DNA from: Chloroflexota bacterium
GTDB lineage: Bacteria > Chloroflexota > UBA11872
Assembly (NCBI GenBank): GCA_022825895.1
Contig: JAJDVX010000032.1
Location: 62,001 to 126,000, forward strand
Direction of reading: 5' to 3'
DNA: 64,000 nucleotides
Part shown: positions 8,654 to 17,918 of the stretch, piece after piece
How the letters are laid out: each line of letters starts with the position of its first letter
Position numbering within the stretch: the stretch's first letter is position 1
Program-made: the position numbers and the translations under genes
Notes under the pieces: generated by a model
Database searches by the model: none
What the model saw: the letters and a program-made list of their open reading frames with translations, nothing else
Told to the model about the DNA's origin: nothing

Positions 8654-9714
8654 CGGCCTTCCTGGAGATGGCCAACGTCAGCAAGGTCTTCTCGGCCGGG
8701 ATCATCCGGCGCCAGCACACGGTGGCCGTGGACGACGTGACGATGACCATCGACGAGCAGTCCCCGTCCATCCTGGCGGTGGCCGGCGAGAGCGGCAGCG
8801 GCAAGACCACGCTGGCGCGGCTGCTGCTGGGCGTGATTCCGCCGTCGTCGGGCGAGGTGATCTATCGGGGCCAGCCGGTGGACGACTTGTCGCGCGAGCA
8901 GCGGCGCACGTACCTGCGCGAGATTCAGCCGATCTTCCAGGATCCGTTCGAGTCCTATAACCCGTTCTACAAGGTGGACCACGTCCTGACCGTGCCCGCG
9001 CAGAAGTTCCAGTTGGCCGCGACCAAGCAGGAGACCACGCGGCTGATCCACGAAGCGCTGGACATGGTCGGCTTGCAGCCGGCGGAGACGCTGGGACGGT
9101 TCCCACACCAGCTGAGCGGCGGCCAGCGCCAACGGGTGATGGTGGCCCGGGCCATGCTGCTGCGGCCGCGGCTGATCGTGGCCGACGAGCCGGTCTCGAT
9201 GGTGGACGCCTCGCTGCGCGCCACGATCCTGGAGAGCATCCGGCGCATGAAGCAGGAACTGGGGATCTCGGTGGTCTACATCACCCACGACCTGACGACG
9301 GCCTACCAGATCGCGGACAACATCCTGGTGATGTACAAGGGATCGGTGGTGGAAGCCGGGTCGGTGGAGCAGGTGATCCGCGACCCCAAGCACCCGTACA
9401 CGCAGCTGCTGGTGTCGTCGATCCCGCAGCCCGACCCGTCGCTGCCCTGGGGCGCCGAAGGCGAGATTGCCGGCGACCCGGAATCCATGGAAGTCGCGGC
9501 CACTGGCTGCAAGTTCGTGGACCGGTGCCCCGCCGCCTTCGAGCCGTGCGCCGGCCAGCGTCCGCTACTTTTCCACGAACACCTGTCGCGCGCGGCGGCG
9601 TGCTTCCAATACGACAAGTCGCCGGCGCTGGAAGGCCAGAACCTCGACGTCGTCTTCGAACCGCAACTCACGTCGCAGGCGGCCGGCGGATCCGAGGGGC
9701 CGGCCGCGAACTGA
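8650..9714 (+). CDS. ABC transporter ATP-binding protein, DppF/OppF type
   Basis: 354 aa. Walker A 'GESGSGKTT', signature 'LSGGQRQRVMVA', Walker B 'LIVADEPVSMVD', H-loop 'YITHDL', and a C-terminal 'CKFVDRCPAAFEPC' cluster typical of peptide-transporter ATPases. ATG 8650 overlaps the previous stop as ATGA, implying translational coupling. The same frame is open further upstream, but that part is antisense-like and lies inside the DppD-type gene. It forms the ATPase heterodimer with the preceding product. A tail of about 90 residues past the ABC core is usual for this subfamily. Confidence 0.92.
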   Translation: MTAFLEMANVSKVFSAGIIRRQHTVAVDDVTMTIDEQSPSILAVAGESGSGKTTLARLLLGVIPPSSGEVIYRGQPVDDLSREQRRTYLREIQPIFQDPFESYNPFYKVDHVLTVPAQKFQLAATKQETTRLIHEALDMVGLQPAETLGRFPHQLSGGQRQRVMVARAMLLRPRLIVADEPVSMVDASLRATILESIRRMKQELGISVVYITHDLTTAYQIADNILVMYKGSVVEAGSVEQVIRDPKHPYTQLLVSSIPQPDPSLPWGAEGEIAGDPESMEVAATGCKFVDRCPAAFEPCAGQRPLLFHEHLSRAAACFQYDKSPALEGQNLDVVFEPQLTSQAAGGSEGPAAN

Positions 9715-9731
9715 GTCGAGCGAGCAGGGTC

Positions 9732-10607
9732 ATGCGAGTCGAGAGGCTGGCCGGGGGTCCTATCATCACGCCCAATATGGACGGGCGGATTGGGAGCAAC
9801 ATCAATGGTCCGTCGCTGGTTCGGGTACCCGAGTGGGTAGCGAGTCCTCTTGGCGCGTTCTACCTCTACTTTGCCCACCACAAAGGCACGTACATCCGGT
9901 TGGCTTATGCCGACGACCTGGAGGGGCCGTGGACGACGTTTGGATCCGGCGTGCTGGACCTGGAGGACTCGTTCTTTGCGAGCCCGGAGTTCTCCAGCCA
10001 TGTGGCGTCGCCGGACGTTCACATTGACGACGAAAACCGGCAGATCCGGATGTACTACCACGGAGTCGTCGAGCGCGGCGTGCAGCGTTCGCGCGTGGCG
10101 CTGAGCGAAGACGGGATCAACTTCGAGGCCCGCGAGGAACTGCTGGGGAATCCGTACTTCCGGGTGTTCCGGTATGACGGCTATCACTATGCGATTGGGA
10201 TGCCGGGAGTGTTCTACCGGTCACGGGACGGGCTGACGGGATTCGTCGAGGGGCTGACGCTGTTCGACGAGAACATGCGTCACTGCGCGGTGCGGCTTGC
10301 AGGCGAAAGGCTGAGCGTCTTCTACTCGAACGCCGGGGACTGTCCGGAACGGATCCTGGTGTCCGAGATTGACCTCAGGCCGGACTGGATGGAGTGGCGA
10401 GAATCCGAGCCGTCGGTGGTGCTGGAGCCGGAGACGGCCTACGAGGGTGCGGACCTGGCGCTCGAACCTTCGCAGCGGGGACTGACGGAGGTGCGGGTTC
10501 GGCAGCTACGGGATCCGGCGATCTTCGAGGAGAACGGCGAGACCTACCTGTTGTATTCCGTGGCCGGCGAGGCTGGTATTGCCATCGCCAGACTCCATGA
10601 TCGGTAG
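9732..10607 (+). CDS. Beta-propeller glycosidase-like protein (GH43/GH32-like fold)
   Basis: 291 aa from ATG 9732; the open frame upstream overlaps the ATPase gene. Repeated blades such as 'FYLYFAHHKGTYIRLAYADDLEGPWT', 'IRMYYHGVVERGVQRSRVALSEDGINF' and 'FYRSRDGLTGFVEG' resemble five-bladed glycoside hydrolase propellers. No secretion signal is evident, so it may be cytoplasmic. It sits 17 nt after the ABC ATPase gene, consistent with handling imported oligosaccharide. Catalytic acidic residues cannot be assigned with confidence. It ends 6 nt before a convergent dehydrogenase gene. Confidence 0.7.
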   Translation: MRVERLAGGPIITPNMDGRIGSNINGPSLVRVPEWVASPLGAFYLYFAHHKGTYIRLAYADDLEGPWTTFGSGVLDLEDSFFASPEFSSHVASPDVHIDDENRQIRMYYHGVVERGVQRSRVALSEDGINFEAREELLGNPYFRVFRYDGYHYAIGMPGVFYRSRDGLTGFVEGLTLFDENMRHCAVRLAGERLSVFYSNAGDCPERILVSEIDLRPDWMEWRESEPSVVLEPETAYEGADLALEPSQRGLTEVRVRQLRDPAIFEENGETYLLYSVAGEAGIAIARLHDR

Positions 10608-10613
10608 CGCCTG

Positions 10614-11705
10614 CTAGGCGAGCCTGACCTCTCCACCAGAGTCGGCTGAGGCGTAGATGGCATCGACGACTTGCTGGACGCGGAGGCCGTCCTGGCCGGT
10701 GGACCTGGGCCGGCCACCTTCACGCACGGCGCGGACGAAGTCGGCGATGGCGGCGTGGTGGGGCCAGGGAACGGGCGGGAAGTTGTGGTGAACGCGGTCG
10801 ACCCAGGAGTCGGATTCGGCGGTCAGGATGCGTAGCCGGGTCGTTGACTCTTCGTTGCGGCCCAGGATGACCTCCGCTCCGGCTCGGTCGCCGGCGACCC
10901 AAATACGGTAGTACTCGTCGTCCACGATGTTCAGGGCCCAGCTGCACTCCAGCGAGAGCGTGGCGCCGCTGTCGCAGCGGATGAGGGCGAGGGCGAAGTC
11001 GTCAACGTCCATTTCCTGGTGGTTCCAGGAGCCCCACGGGTTGTAGCCGCCGTCGGCCTGGTTGCCGATCCTGAGATAGGTGGCGCCGGACACCGAGACA
11101 GGTTGCGGCCCGCCCATGAGCCAGAAGGCTGTGTCGATGACATGCACGCCCACGTCGATGAGCGCGCCGCCGCCGTTGAGGGCCTTGGAGTGGAAGGCGC
11201 CCTTGGTGCGGGGCGCGAATCCTCGGCGGCGGTTCCAGGCGGCGCGGACGAAATAGATTTCGCCCAGGTCGCCGCGCTCGATGATCCGCTTGAGGGCAAC
11301 GGCCTGGGGGATGAAGCGGCTCTGAAAGTCGACGGCCAGGATGCGGTTAGCTGCTTCAGCGGCCTCGACCATCTCGCGCGCGTCGGCCGCGTTCAGGGCC
11401 AGCGGCTTCTCGCAGAAAACGTGCCTGCCGGCGGCCAGCGCGGCCAGGGTGGCGGGATGATGGAGCGGGTTGGAGGCGCACACGCTCACCGCGTCGACCG
11501 AGTCAAGCCTTAGCATTTCGTGGTAGTCGCGAAAGACGTGCGGGATTCCGAAGTCACGCTTTACGGCCGCCAGGGCTTCTTCGGACACATCGGCCGCGGC
11601 GACGATCTCGCACTCGTCCGATATCGCCTGGTAGCCGGGAATGTGGGCCAGTTGGGCAATCTGGCCGGCGCCGATGATGCCGATGCCCAGCCTTTGGCTG
11701 CTCAC
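10614..11705 (-). CDS. Gfo/Idh/MocA family oxidoreductase
   Basis: 363 aa from GTG 11705. 'GIGIIGAGQIAQLAHIPG' is the N-terminal dinucleotide-binding loop, 'VFCEKPLALNAADAREM' holds the EKP catalytic Lys, and 'GGGALIDVGVHVIDTAFWLMG' holds the conserved G-x-D-x-G-x-H-x-x-D pattern. It is the last gene of a minus-strand set with the NIPSNAP protein (59 nt upstream) and the TIM-barrel isomerase. Substrate not determined; sugar or inositol derivatives are typical. Confidence 0.88.
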   Translation of the reverse strand: MSSQRLGIGIIGAGQIAQLAHIPGYQAISDECEIVAAADVSEEALAAVKRDFGIPHVFRDYHEMLRLDSVDAVSVCASNPLHHPATLAALAAGRHVFCEKPLALNAADAREMVEAAEAANRILAVDFQSRFIPQAVALKRIIERGDLGEIYFVRAAWNRRRGFAPRTKGAFHSKALNGGGALIDVGVHVIDTAFWLMGGPQPVSVSGATYLRIGNQADGGYNPWGSWNHQEMDVDDFALALIRCDSGATLSLECSWALNIVDDEYYRIWVAGDRAGAEVILGRNEESTTRLRILTAESDSWVDRVHHNFPPVPWPHHAAIADFVRAVREGGRPRSTGQDGLRVQQVVDAIYASADSGGEVRLA

Positions 11706-11764
11706 TGGGGCCTCCGTGACACCCGGGCGCCGCTAGACGTCAGGTAGCGCACGCGGAGTCTCGC

Positions 11765-12085
11765 TTACTTCAGCGGCGAGAACGAGGCCGGGTCCATGAA
11801 GGTGCTGGTAACCCCGGCCACGATGGGGCCGTCCTGTTCGGAGTCGGCCTCGATGGCGGCCCAGGCTGGGTCCTGGGCGAAGGCCTCCCACTGCCGCTGC
11901 TGGTCTTCGAGGCTGTCGTAGACGTTGATGTAGATGAGGCGCGGGTTGCCGTCCACGACTTCGGTCCAGACGCCGGCGATGTCGAAGCCGTGCTGCCGGA
12001 AGACTTCCGACGCGCGCTCGAGGCGGGCCAGCATGGCGGGCATGCGCCCCGGCAGGATTTCGTAGACGCGGAGTTCATAGAGCAT
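11765..12085 (-). CDS. NIPSNAP family protein
   Basis: 106 aa ferredoxin-like alpha/beta barrel family. It opens 'MLYELRVYEILPGRMPAML', the standard NIPSNAP start, and ends with a 'YDSLEDQQRQWEAFAQDPAW' segment typical of the family. Function of bacterial members is unclear; they often sit with sugar or aromatic catabolic genes. Its ATG at 12085 is 4 nt after the stop of the isomerase gene, so the two are almost certainly co-transcribed. Confidence 0.85.
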   Translation of the reverse strand: MLYELRVYEILPGRMPAMLARLERASEVFRQHGFDIAGVWTEVVDGNPRLIYINVYDSLEDQQRQWEAFAQDPAWAAIEADSEQDGPIVAGVTSTFMDPASFSPLK

Positions 12086-12089
12086 CGGA

Positions 12090-13046
12090 TCAATCTCCCA
12101 GTTCCAGCTGTCCCAAACGCCGCTTCACGTCGACACCGATTCGATCCGCCGCCTCATGCACCTTCGCAAAATTGTGGGCGTACGAGGCCTCGTCGGGCAG
12201 GTGTTCGCAGTAGCAGGGAGTGTCGGGGTCGAGTTCGTTCAGCCGTTGCAGGTAGGTAACCAGGTCCAGCGTGCCTTCGCCGATGAGCACCTCGTCCCAC
12301 TTGAGCGTGAGGTGCCCGTAATCCCACTGGAGGTCCTTGACGTGGGCGGAGTAGACGAAGTCACCCAGCAGGTCGAAGGTGCGGTGGATGAGGGAGGTGG
12401 TATCGAAGTAGGTGTCCATGGCGATCATGTTCACCACGTCCATTTGGAATCCGACGTGGGGATGATCCACGGCGTCGAAGAACTCGCGGATGTCTTCCGG
12501 CTGGTAGAAGAAGCTGTGGTTGAAGGGCTCGATCAGGAAGCGGGTGTGATTTAGGTCCAGGCCGTCCAGGACGCGGAGCACGACTTCGCGCAACTCGGCC
12601 TTGTAGGCGTCCGTGAACATGTCGGGATGGGCGGTGAGCAGGCCGCCGGTGGGGTTCTTGGTGCCGGGGAGGATGTGCAGGGTGCGGCACTGCATCGCGT
12701 CAGCGTTCAGGAGCCCGCGGCGGATATCGCTGATCCGCTGCTCCGCCAGTTCCCGGTCGGCCACCATCAGGTTGTCGTTGAAGTTGGCCTCGCCGACCAT
12801 GATCCCGAGTTCCCGCGCGCGCTCGCCAAAGGCCGCGCACTCGTCCCGGCTCCGGGTCCATACGGCACTTGGCGCAGCGATGGCCGAGAGTCCGTAGCGG
12901 TCAAGCTGGGGCGTAATGTCGTCGAAGTCGTCGATCGAGTCCGGCCGCACGAATCGCAGGTTGGGCGGCGTCTCAGGCTTATAGGCCGGATCGCGGCGCA
13001 GGGCGACATTCGGCTCGAAGATTGGGTAGATGCCGCCGAGTCTCAT
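12090..13046 (-). CDS. Sugar phosphate isomerase/epimerase, xylose isomerase-like TIM barrel
   Basis: 318 aa, starting at ATG 13046. Features of the AP-endonuclease/xylose isomerase-like barrel are 'FLIEPFNHSFF' (metal-ligand Glu), 'VGFQMDVVNMIAMD' (ligand Asp), 'VYSAHVKDLQWDY' (ligand His with VKD) and 'YCEHLPDE' (late Glu). These enzymes isomerise or epimerise keto-sugars using a divalent metal. It leads the minus-strand set followed by the NIPSNAP protein and a Gfo/Idh dehydrogenase, a combination usual in inositol-like or unusual-sugar pathways. The exact substrate is unknown. Confidence 0.85.
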   Translation of the reverse strand: MRLGGIYPIFEPNVALRRDPAYKPETPPNLRFVRPDSIDDFDDITPQLDRYGLSAIAAPSAVWTRSRDECAAFGERARELGIMVGEANFNDNLMVADRELAEQRISDIRRGLLNADAMQCRTLHILPGTKNPTGGLLTAHPDMFTDAYKAELREVVLRVLDGLDLNHTRFLIEPFNHSFFYQPEDIREFFDAVDHPHVGFQMDVVNMIAMDTYFDTTSLIHRTFDLLGDFVYSAHVKDLQWDYGHLTLKWDEVLIGEGTLDLVTYLQRLNELDPDTPCYCEHLPDEASYAHNFAKVHEAADRIGVDVKRRLGQLELGD

Positions 13047-13143
13047 TTCAGCTGGTCCTTAGTCGACCGTGCCACGGCGAATCGAGTCGCGGTGGCCTAC
13101 GATATCCCACCACCAAACCAGCCGCAGGCGATGGCGCGCGCAA

Positions 13144-14250
13144 ATGCAGACCGAGGACTCCGTGGCTGAATCCGAGCTCCCGCCGGTGCGCGTGGGACTG
13201 ATCGGCTGCGGCCGACACGCCAGTTTCTGCATCCATCCCAGCCTGCCGTACCTGCCCCAGATAGAGGTCGTCGCGGTCTGCGACCTGGACGAATCTCGCG
13301 CCCGCGCCACCGCGCAGCGTCTGGGTGTCCCGGCCGTCTACACGCAGACGGGGCGGATGCTGGCGGAGCAGCAGCCCGAGGCCGTCATCGCGATCGGTCC
13401 GCCAGCCATGCAGAACCCGGTTGGCCTGGAATGCCTGGCGCACGGCTGCCACCTTCTCATCGACAAGCCGCCCGGGCTCTGTCCGGCCGACGCCCGCCAA
13501 TTGGCCGAAGCAGCGGACGCTGCGGGATTGATCGGCCAGGTCGGCCACAACCAGCGGCACTCGCCGGCCATGCGCACGGCACGGCGAATGGCCGCATCGC
13601 CGGAGTTCGGCGAACCGACAACGGTGTTTACGAAGTACTGCGGCGAGATCCCCACCGAGCCCTTCTGGGGCCTGGAGCCGCTGGTTCGCGGGCTGCTCTA
13701 CTACCAGGCGGTGCACCCGGTCGACACGTCGCGCAGCATCCTGGGCGAGATCGAAACGGCGACGGCCTACCAGGTTCAAAACGGCAGCGTTGCGGGCGGC
13801 GGCCCGATCGTCGTGATTCTGGAGTTCGTGAACGGCACGCTGGCGGTGCTGGACCAGAACACGGCCACCCCCTATTTCCAGATGCGTACCACCATCACTG
13901 GCAGCGCCGGAACCAGCGTGGACGTGGTTGACCTGGACCGGGTCGCGTACCTTCAACGCCCCGAAGACACCGGCCACCGGCGCGTGGAACCCGCCGACCC
14001 GGAGTTTGGGATCTTCTACGAGGTCATGCCCGCGCAGACCTGGCAGGTGCCCCGCCAGTACCCGGCCGAGAAAGCCTTCGGCTACGTGGACCAGCTGGCG
14101 GCCTTCGCCGCCGCCGTCCGTGGTGGCGAGCCCGGCAGGCCCACGCTCTGGGACGGGTACCAGAACCTGCTGGCGCTCGAGGCCATCTCCCGCAGCCTGA
14201 CAACCGGCCGGCCGGTACCTATCGACGAGATCCGCGCCGACCTGGGCTGA
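13144..14250 (+). CDS. Gfo/Idh/MocA family oxidoreductase
   Basis: About 368 aa. 'VRVGLIGCGRHASFCIHP' is the nucleotide-binding loop; 'LLIDKPPGLCPADARQLAEAA' replaces the usual EKP with DKP, still keeping the Lys. ATG 13144 and GTG 13162 are both possible starts. GAGG at 13153-13156 lies 5 nt before the GTG, so the GTG is a serious alternative. The frame open to 13069 lacks a sensible start. Divergent from the isomerase operon with a gap under 100 nt, and convergent with the radical SAM gene, 10 nt apart. Confidence 0.85.
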   Translation: MQTEDSVAESELPPVRVGLIGCGRHASFCIHPSLPYLPQIEVVAVCDLDESRARATAQRLGVPAVYTQTGRMLAEQQPEAVIAIGPPAMQNPVGLECLAHGCHLLIDKPPGLCPADARQLAEAADAAGLIGQVGHNQRHSPAMRTARRMAASPEFGEPTTVFTKYCGEIPTEPFWGLEPLVRGLLYYQAVHPVDTSRSILGEIETATAYQVQNGSVAGGGPIVVILEFVNGTLAVLDQNTATPYFQMRTTITGSAGTSVDVVDLDRVAYLQRPEDTGHRRVEPADPEFGIFYEVMPAQTWQVPRQYPAEKAFGYVDQLAAFAAAVRGGEPGRPTLWDGYQNLLALEAISRSLTTGRPVPIDEIRADLG

Positions 14251-14260
14251 CAGTTCGACC

Positions 14261-15166
14261 CTAGAAGCCGCTGGCAAGCGGCAATTGGATAGGCGCCGGT
14301 GGCGGACTGAGCGGCGGCGTATCGGGCCGGGTTGGGCCAATGAAGTCGCGAAGGGCGTCGGCCCGAGCTTCCAGGTCTTCATCCACCGAGTCCTCCACAT
14401 ACGGAAACGACGAGGGATACAGGTCGGCGTAGAGCGGTTCCAGGTGCGGGAAGTAGCGGCGCAGGTTGTGCAGGAACCAGCGCTTGGGCTCCGGCTTCAG
14501 GTGCAGCAAGCGCACCCCCACCCGGCGCGCGCCGTACTCGCGGGCCAGCCGCATCAGGTCGGCGATGGCGGCGTCGGAGTCGGTCAGGCCAGGCAGTACC
14601 GGAGCCATGTTCACGCCCACGTCCAGGTTCAGGTCGGCCAGCTCCCGAACCACCCGAAAGCGCTCGGCCGGCGGCGGGACACCCGGCTCGATGCGACGCG
14701 CCAGGTGCGCGTCGGCGATGGGAATGGAGACGGTGACGCTGGCGCCCCCCGCGAGGGCCAGGTCCCGCAGCAGGTGACGGTCGCGGCGGATCAGGGTGGA
14801 CTTGGTGATGAGGCCGATGGGGGAGCGCGCCGCCAGGAACTCGCGCAGGCAGGCCTGGGTGAGCCGCAGGTGGCCCTCCACCGGCTGGTAGGGGTCGGTA
14901 GCGGCGCCGACCGCCACCGTTTCGCGCTTCCAGCGTGGAGATTGGAGCTGGGCGCGCAGACGTTCGGCCACGTTGACCTTGGCGAAGATCACCCGCTCGA
15001 AGTCGCGGCCGCCGTTGAGATCGAAGTACGTGTGCGTCTCGCGCGCGTAGCAGTACCAGCATGCGTGGCTACAGCCGCGATAGGGGTTGAGGCTCCACTG
15101 GAACGGCATGCCCCGGACGCGGTTGAGGGCGTTGCGGCAGGTGATCTCGCGAATGTCCAGTCGCAC
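14261..15166 (-). CDS. Radical SAM protein, SplB/Rv2578c-like
   Basis: 301 aa from GTG 15166. The 4Fe-4S/SAM motif CxxxCxxC is 'CSHACWYCYARETH' at about residues 32-45, preceded by 'WSLNPYRGC', the signature of the Rv2578c/spore-photoproduct-lyase-like group. 'GAATDPYQPVE' and 'LGLI-TKSTLI'-type segments (residues about 103-140) agree. Reaction unknown for this subgroup; members are widespread and not tied to sporulation. It stands alone between two Gfo/Idh genes, so context gives no pathway. Confidence 0.85.
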   Translation of the reverse strand: MRLDIREITCRNALNRVRGMPFQWSLNPYRGCSHACWYCYARETHTYFDLNGGRDFERVIFAKVNVAERLRAQLQSPRWKRETVAVGAATDPYQPVEGHLRLTQACLREFLAARSPIGLITKSTLIRRDRHLLRDLALAGGASVTVSIPIADAHLARRIEPGVPPPAERFRVVRELADLNLDVGVNMAPVLPGLTDSDAAIADLMRLAREYGARRVGVRLLHLKPEPKRWFLHNLRRYFPHLEPLYADLYPSSFPYVEDSVDEDLEARADALRDFIGPTRPDTPPLSPPPAPIQLPLASGF

Positions 15167-15276
15167 GGCAGACGCCTTTCAGGGCCCCTGCCCACCAGCA
15201 GTATACCGAACAAATAGCGAACATCACCATTGGATGTCCCCGCCCCTGCATCGCTGCGGGGGAGCGCGGAGCGGCC

Positions 15277-16416
15277 CTAGTTGTCCGCCGACGCCATCTG
15301 TTTGCGCGCCGCATACGGATTCTCGCGCATTTGTAGCGGAAAACGCACCGTCTGCTGTGAAAGCCCCGCCTCGTGCACCGCCATCACCATCTCGATGATC
15401 CAGCGGCCGTCAATGGCGTCGCACACCGGCCGACGGTCCTGTTCCACGGCCTCAATCAGGTCGCGCGTCATCGTGGTGTGCAGCAATTGACGGACATCGG
15501 CCGTACCCTCGGTGTCGCCGAGTGCGACGGCGTCCAGCGGCGGCACCGGGACCGCTTCCCAGTTGCTTTCCACTCCCGGATCCAATTCCGGTCGCCGGTT
15601 GATCAGCAGCGGCTGGCCGGTGGTCGGGCCGCCTCGCAACGAGATCATGCCGGCCGTGCCAACCAGCTCGATGCCCATCTGGCGGTGCATGCCGCGGCCG
15701 GTTCGGTATGACGAGAACGTGCCGATGACTCCCTTATCGAACTGGTACGTGGCGAAGATCTGGTCTCCGGCCATCAGCCCCAAGTTCTCGTTACCTTCGC
15801 GCGCGTCCGATAGATCCACGGGTCGTGCGGACTGCACGACGCTGGCGGTCATTTGGCGCGGGTCGCCCGCAAGCTGCCGCATCAGGTCCAACTGATGCGC
15901 GCCCAAAACTGCCAGGTCCTCGGCGCCGCCCCGGCGTTCGTCGTTCTTGCCGGTGGCGTGCATGGCCACGAGCCGCCCGATTTCGCCGGCGCGGACCAGT
16001 TCGCGCATACGCATCACCTTGGGATCCACCCGCCAGTTGTGGCCAACCTGGATCCTGGTGCCGCCACGGCCCGCCGCGGCCAGGATGGCGTCGGCCTCGG
16101 CGGGGGTGCGCACAAAGGGCTTCTCGCAGTAGATGCCCCTGGCCCCGGCCTCGATGGCGGTAAGCATCATCTCGGCGCGCAGATGTGGCTGCCGGTTGCA
16201 GACGGTCACGAAGTCCGCCGGCACGCTGCGCAGCATCTGGCGATAGTCGCCAAATGCCCGCGGCGCTCCCAGCTGCTCGGCCTTGGCCCGGGCCACTTCC
16301 TCGTCGACATCCGCCACGGCCACGACGTCGACCTCCGGAATCAACTGCCAGGCGAGGTCCAGATCGTGCCCGTAGTTGCCCGCCCCGGTGGCTCCAATGA
16401 CAACGGCCGTGTACAT
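15277..16416 (-). CDS. Gfo/Idh/MocA family oxidoreductase, tandem copy 1
   Basis: 379 aa from ATG 16416. 'VVIGATGAGNYGHDLDLAWQL' is the nucleotide-binding loop in the form GATGAGNYG, 'GIYCEKPFVRTPAEADAI' is the EKP motif, and 'VLGAHQLDLMRQLAGDPRQM' follows. It aligns almost end to end with the next gene upstream (16530-17669), sharing long identical runs such as 'GHDLDLAWQL', so the pair arose by tandem duplication. The 113-nt gap and same orientation suggest one operon. Substrate unknown. Confidence 0.88.
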   Translation of the reverse strand: MYTAVVIGATGAGNYGHDLDLAWQLIPEVDVVAVADVDEEVARAKAEQLGAPRAFGDYRQMLRSVPADFVTVCNRQPHLRAEMMLTAIEAGARGIYCEKPFVRTPAEADAILAAAGRGGTRIQVGHNWRVDPKVMRMRELVRAGEIGRLVAMHATGKNDERRGGAEDLAVLGAHQLDLMRQLAGDPRQMTASVVQSARPVDLSDAREGNENLGLMAGDQIFATYQFDKGVIGTFSSYRTGRGMHRQMGIELVGTAGMISLRGGPTTGQPLLINRRPELDPGVESNWEAVPVPPLDAVALGDTEGTADVRQLLHTTMTRDLIEAVEQDRRPVCDAIDGRWIIEMVMAVHEAGLSQQTVRFPLQMRENPYAARKQMASADN

Positions 16417-16529
16417 CAGGAGTGCTCCAGTCTCAGCGCGTCGTGCGTTGGCAGCAGCATTGTGCCGGCATTCCTTCCCGCCCGGATGCTTTCACGAGCA
16501 CTGCCCCGCAGCAAGGGCCGCGGAGCGGT

Positions 16530-17669
16530 CTAGACGTCTGCCAGCGCCGACTGCCGACGCGCCGCATACGGGTTGTCACGCACCTGGAGAGGGAAGCGAA
16601 CGGTTTGTTGGGTCAGGCCGGCTTCGTGAACGGCCAGGACCATCTCCACCGTCCAGCGGCCGTCGATGGCGTCGCAAACGGGGCGTCGGTTCTCCTCCAC
16701 GGCGCGCAGCAGGTCCAGGGTCATGCTGGTCTGCAGCAACTGGAGTTCGTGCGCCGTGCCCCCGGTGTCGCCAATGGCGGCGGCATCCAGGTCGGGAACC
16801 GGCACGGCCTCCCAGGTGCTGTCCACACCTGGATCGTCACCCGGGCGCCGGTTAATCAGCAGTTCCCGGCCCCGCTGTCCGTGGCTGCGCATGGAGATGA
16901 TGCCCTCGGTTCCGACCACCTCGATCCCGAAGGCGCGGTGCATGCCGGGTCCGGTGCGGACGGACGAGATGGTGCCGATGACCGCATGATCGAACTGGTA
17001 GGTGGCGAAGAGCTGGTCGCCCGCGATCAGGCCGATCTTCTCGTTGCCCTCGTGCACGTCTGGCAGGCCCACGGGGCGGCCGGACTGGAACACGGCGCCG
17101 CTCATCTGACGGGGGTCCCCGGCGACCTGGCGCATCAGGTCCATCAGGTGGACGCCCAGCACCCACAGGTCCTCGGCGCCGCCGCGGCGGTCGTCGTTCT
17201 TGCCGGTGGCGTGCACGGCCACCAGTCGCCCGATCTGGCCGTCCCGGATCATCTCGCGCATGAGAAGCACGGCGGGATCGATTCGCCAGGTGTGGGCGAC
17301 CTGGATCTTGGTGTGACTGCGGCTGGCGGCGGCGATCACGGCGTCGGCCTCGGCCGGGGTGCGCACCAGCGGTTTCTCGCAGTAAATCCCCTTGGCCCCG
17401 GCCTCGATGGCGGCGTGAATCATCTCCGCGTGCACGTCCGGCTGACGGTTGCAGATGTTGACGAAGTCCGGCTGCACGCTGGACAGCGCCTCCCGGTAAT
17501 CCCCAAACGCCTGCGGCGCCCCCAACTCGTCCGCCTTAGCCCGTGCCGACGCCTCGTCAACGTCAGCCACGGCCACGACTTTGACCTCTGAAACCAGCTG
17601 CCACGCAAGGTCCAGATCGTGCCCATAGTTGCCCGCGCCCGTCGCTCCGATGATGACGGCGGTGTACAT
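16530..17669 (-). CDS. Gfo/Idh/MocA family oxidoreductase, tandem copy 2
   Basis: 379 aa from ATG 17669; an in-frame TTG at 17672 adds only one Met-equivalent and was not preferred. The architecture matches the downstream copy: 'IIGATGAGNYGHDLDLAWQL', 'GIYCEKPLVRTPAEADAV', 'VLGVHLMDLMRQVAGDPRQM', and a C-terminal 'LTQQTVRFPLQVRDNPYAAR'. By eye the two proteins are mostly identical, with differences spread evenly, suggesting an old duplication with both copies still functional. The divergence could reflect different sugar or sugar-acid substrates. Confidence 0.88.
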   Translation of the reverse strand: MYTAVIIGATGAGNYGHDLDLAWQLVSEVKVVAVADVDEASARAKADELGAPQAFGDYREALSSVQPDFVNICNRQPDVHAEMIHAAIEAGAKGIYCEKPLVRTPAEADAVIAAASRSHTKIQVAHTWRIDPAVLLMREMIRDGQIGRLVAVHATGKNDDRRGGAEDLWVLGVHLMDLMRQVAGDPRQMSGAVFQSGRPVGLPDVHEGNEKIGLIAGDQLFATYQFDHAVIGTISSVRTGPGMHRAFGIEVVGTEGIISMRSHGQRGRELLINRRPGDDPGVDSTWEAVPVPDLDAAAIGDTGGTAHELQLLQTSMTLDLLRAVEENRRPVCDAIDGRWTVEMVLAVHEAGLTQQTVRFPLQVRDNPYAARRQSALADV

Positions 17670-17918
17670 CAAGCTCGCTCCGTGATCAGCGCCAAATGAG
17701 TTAGGCGAAGCATAGCGCCGATGGTCTCCACGGCACGCGGGGGGGGTGCCGATTGGCGGATCGCCTGACTTGCGACGTTACGACCGAAGGCCGTGGCTCA
17801 GATGGGAGTGCTTAGCTTGGTGATCTGCGCACCAGGTCCGCGCGATTCGTGCAAAGGTCTCCTGAATTCGCACCTGCTCCCGAAAGGAATGAAGACTGCC
17901 TGACCCGAATCTGCGAAG

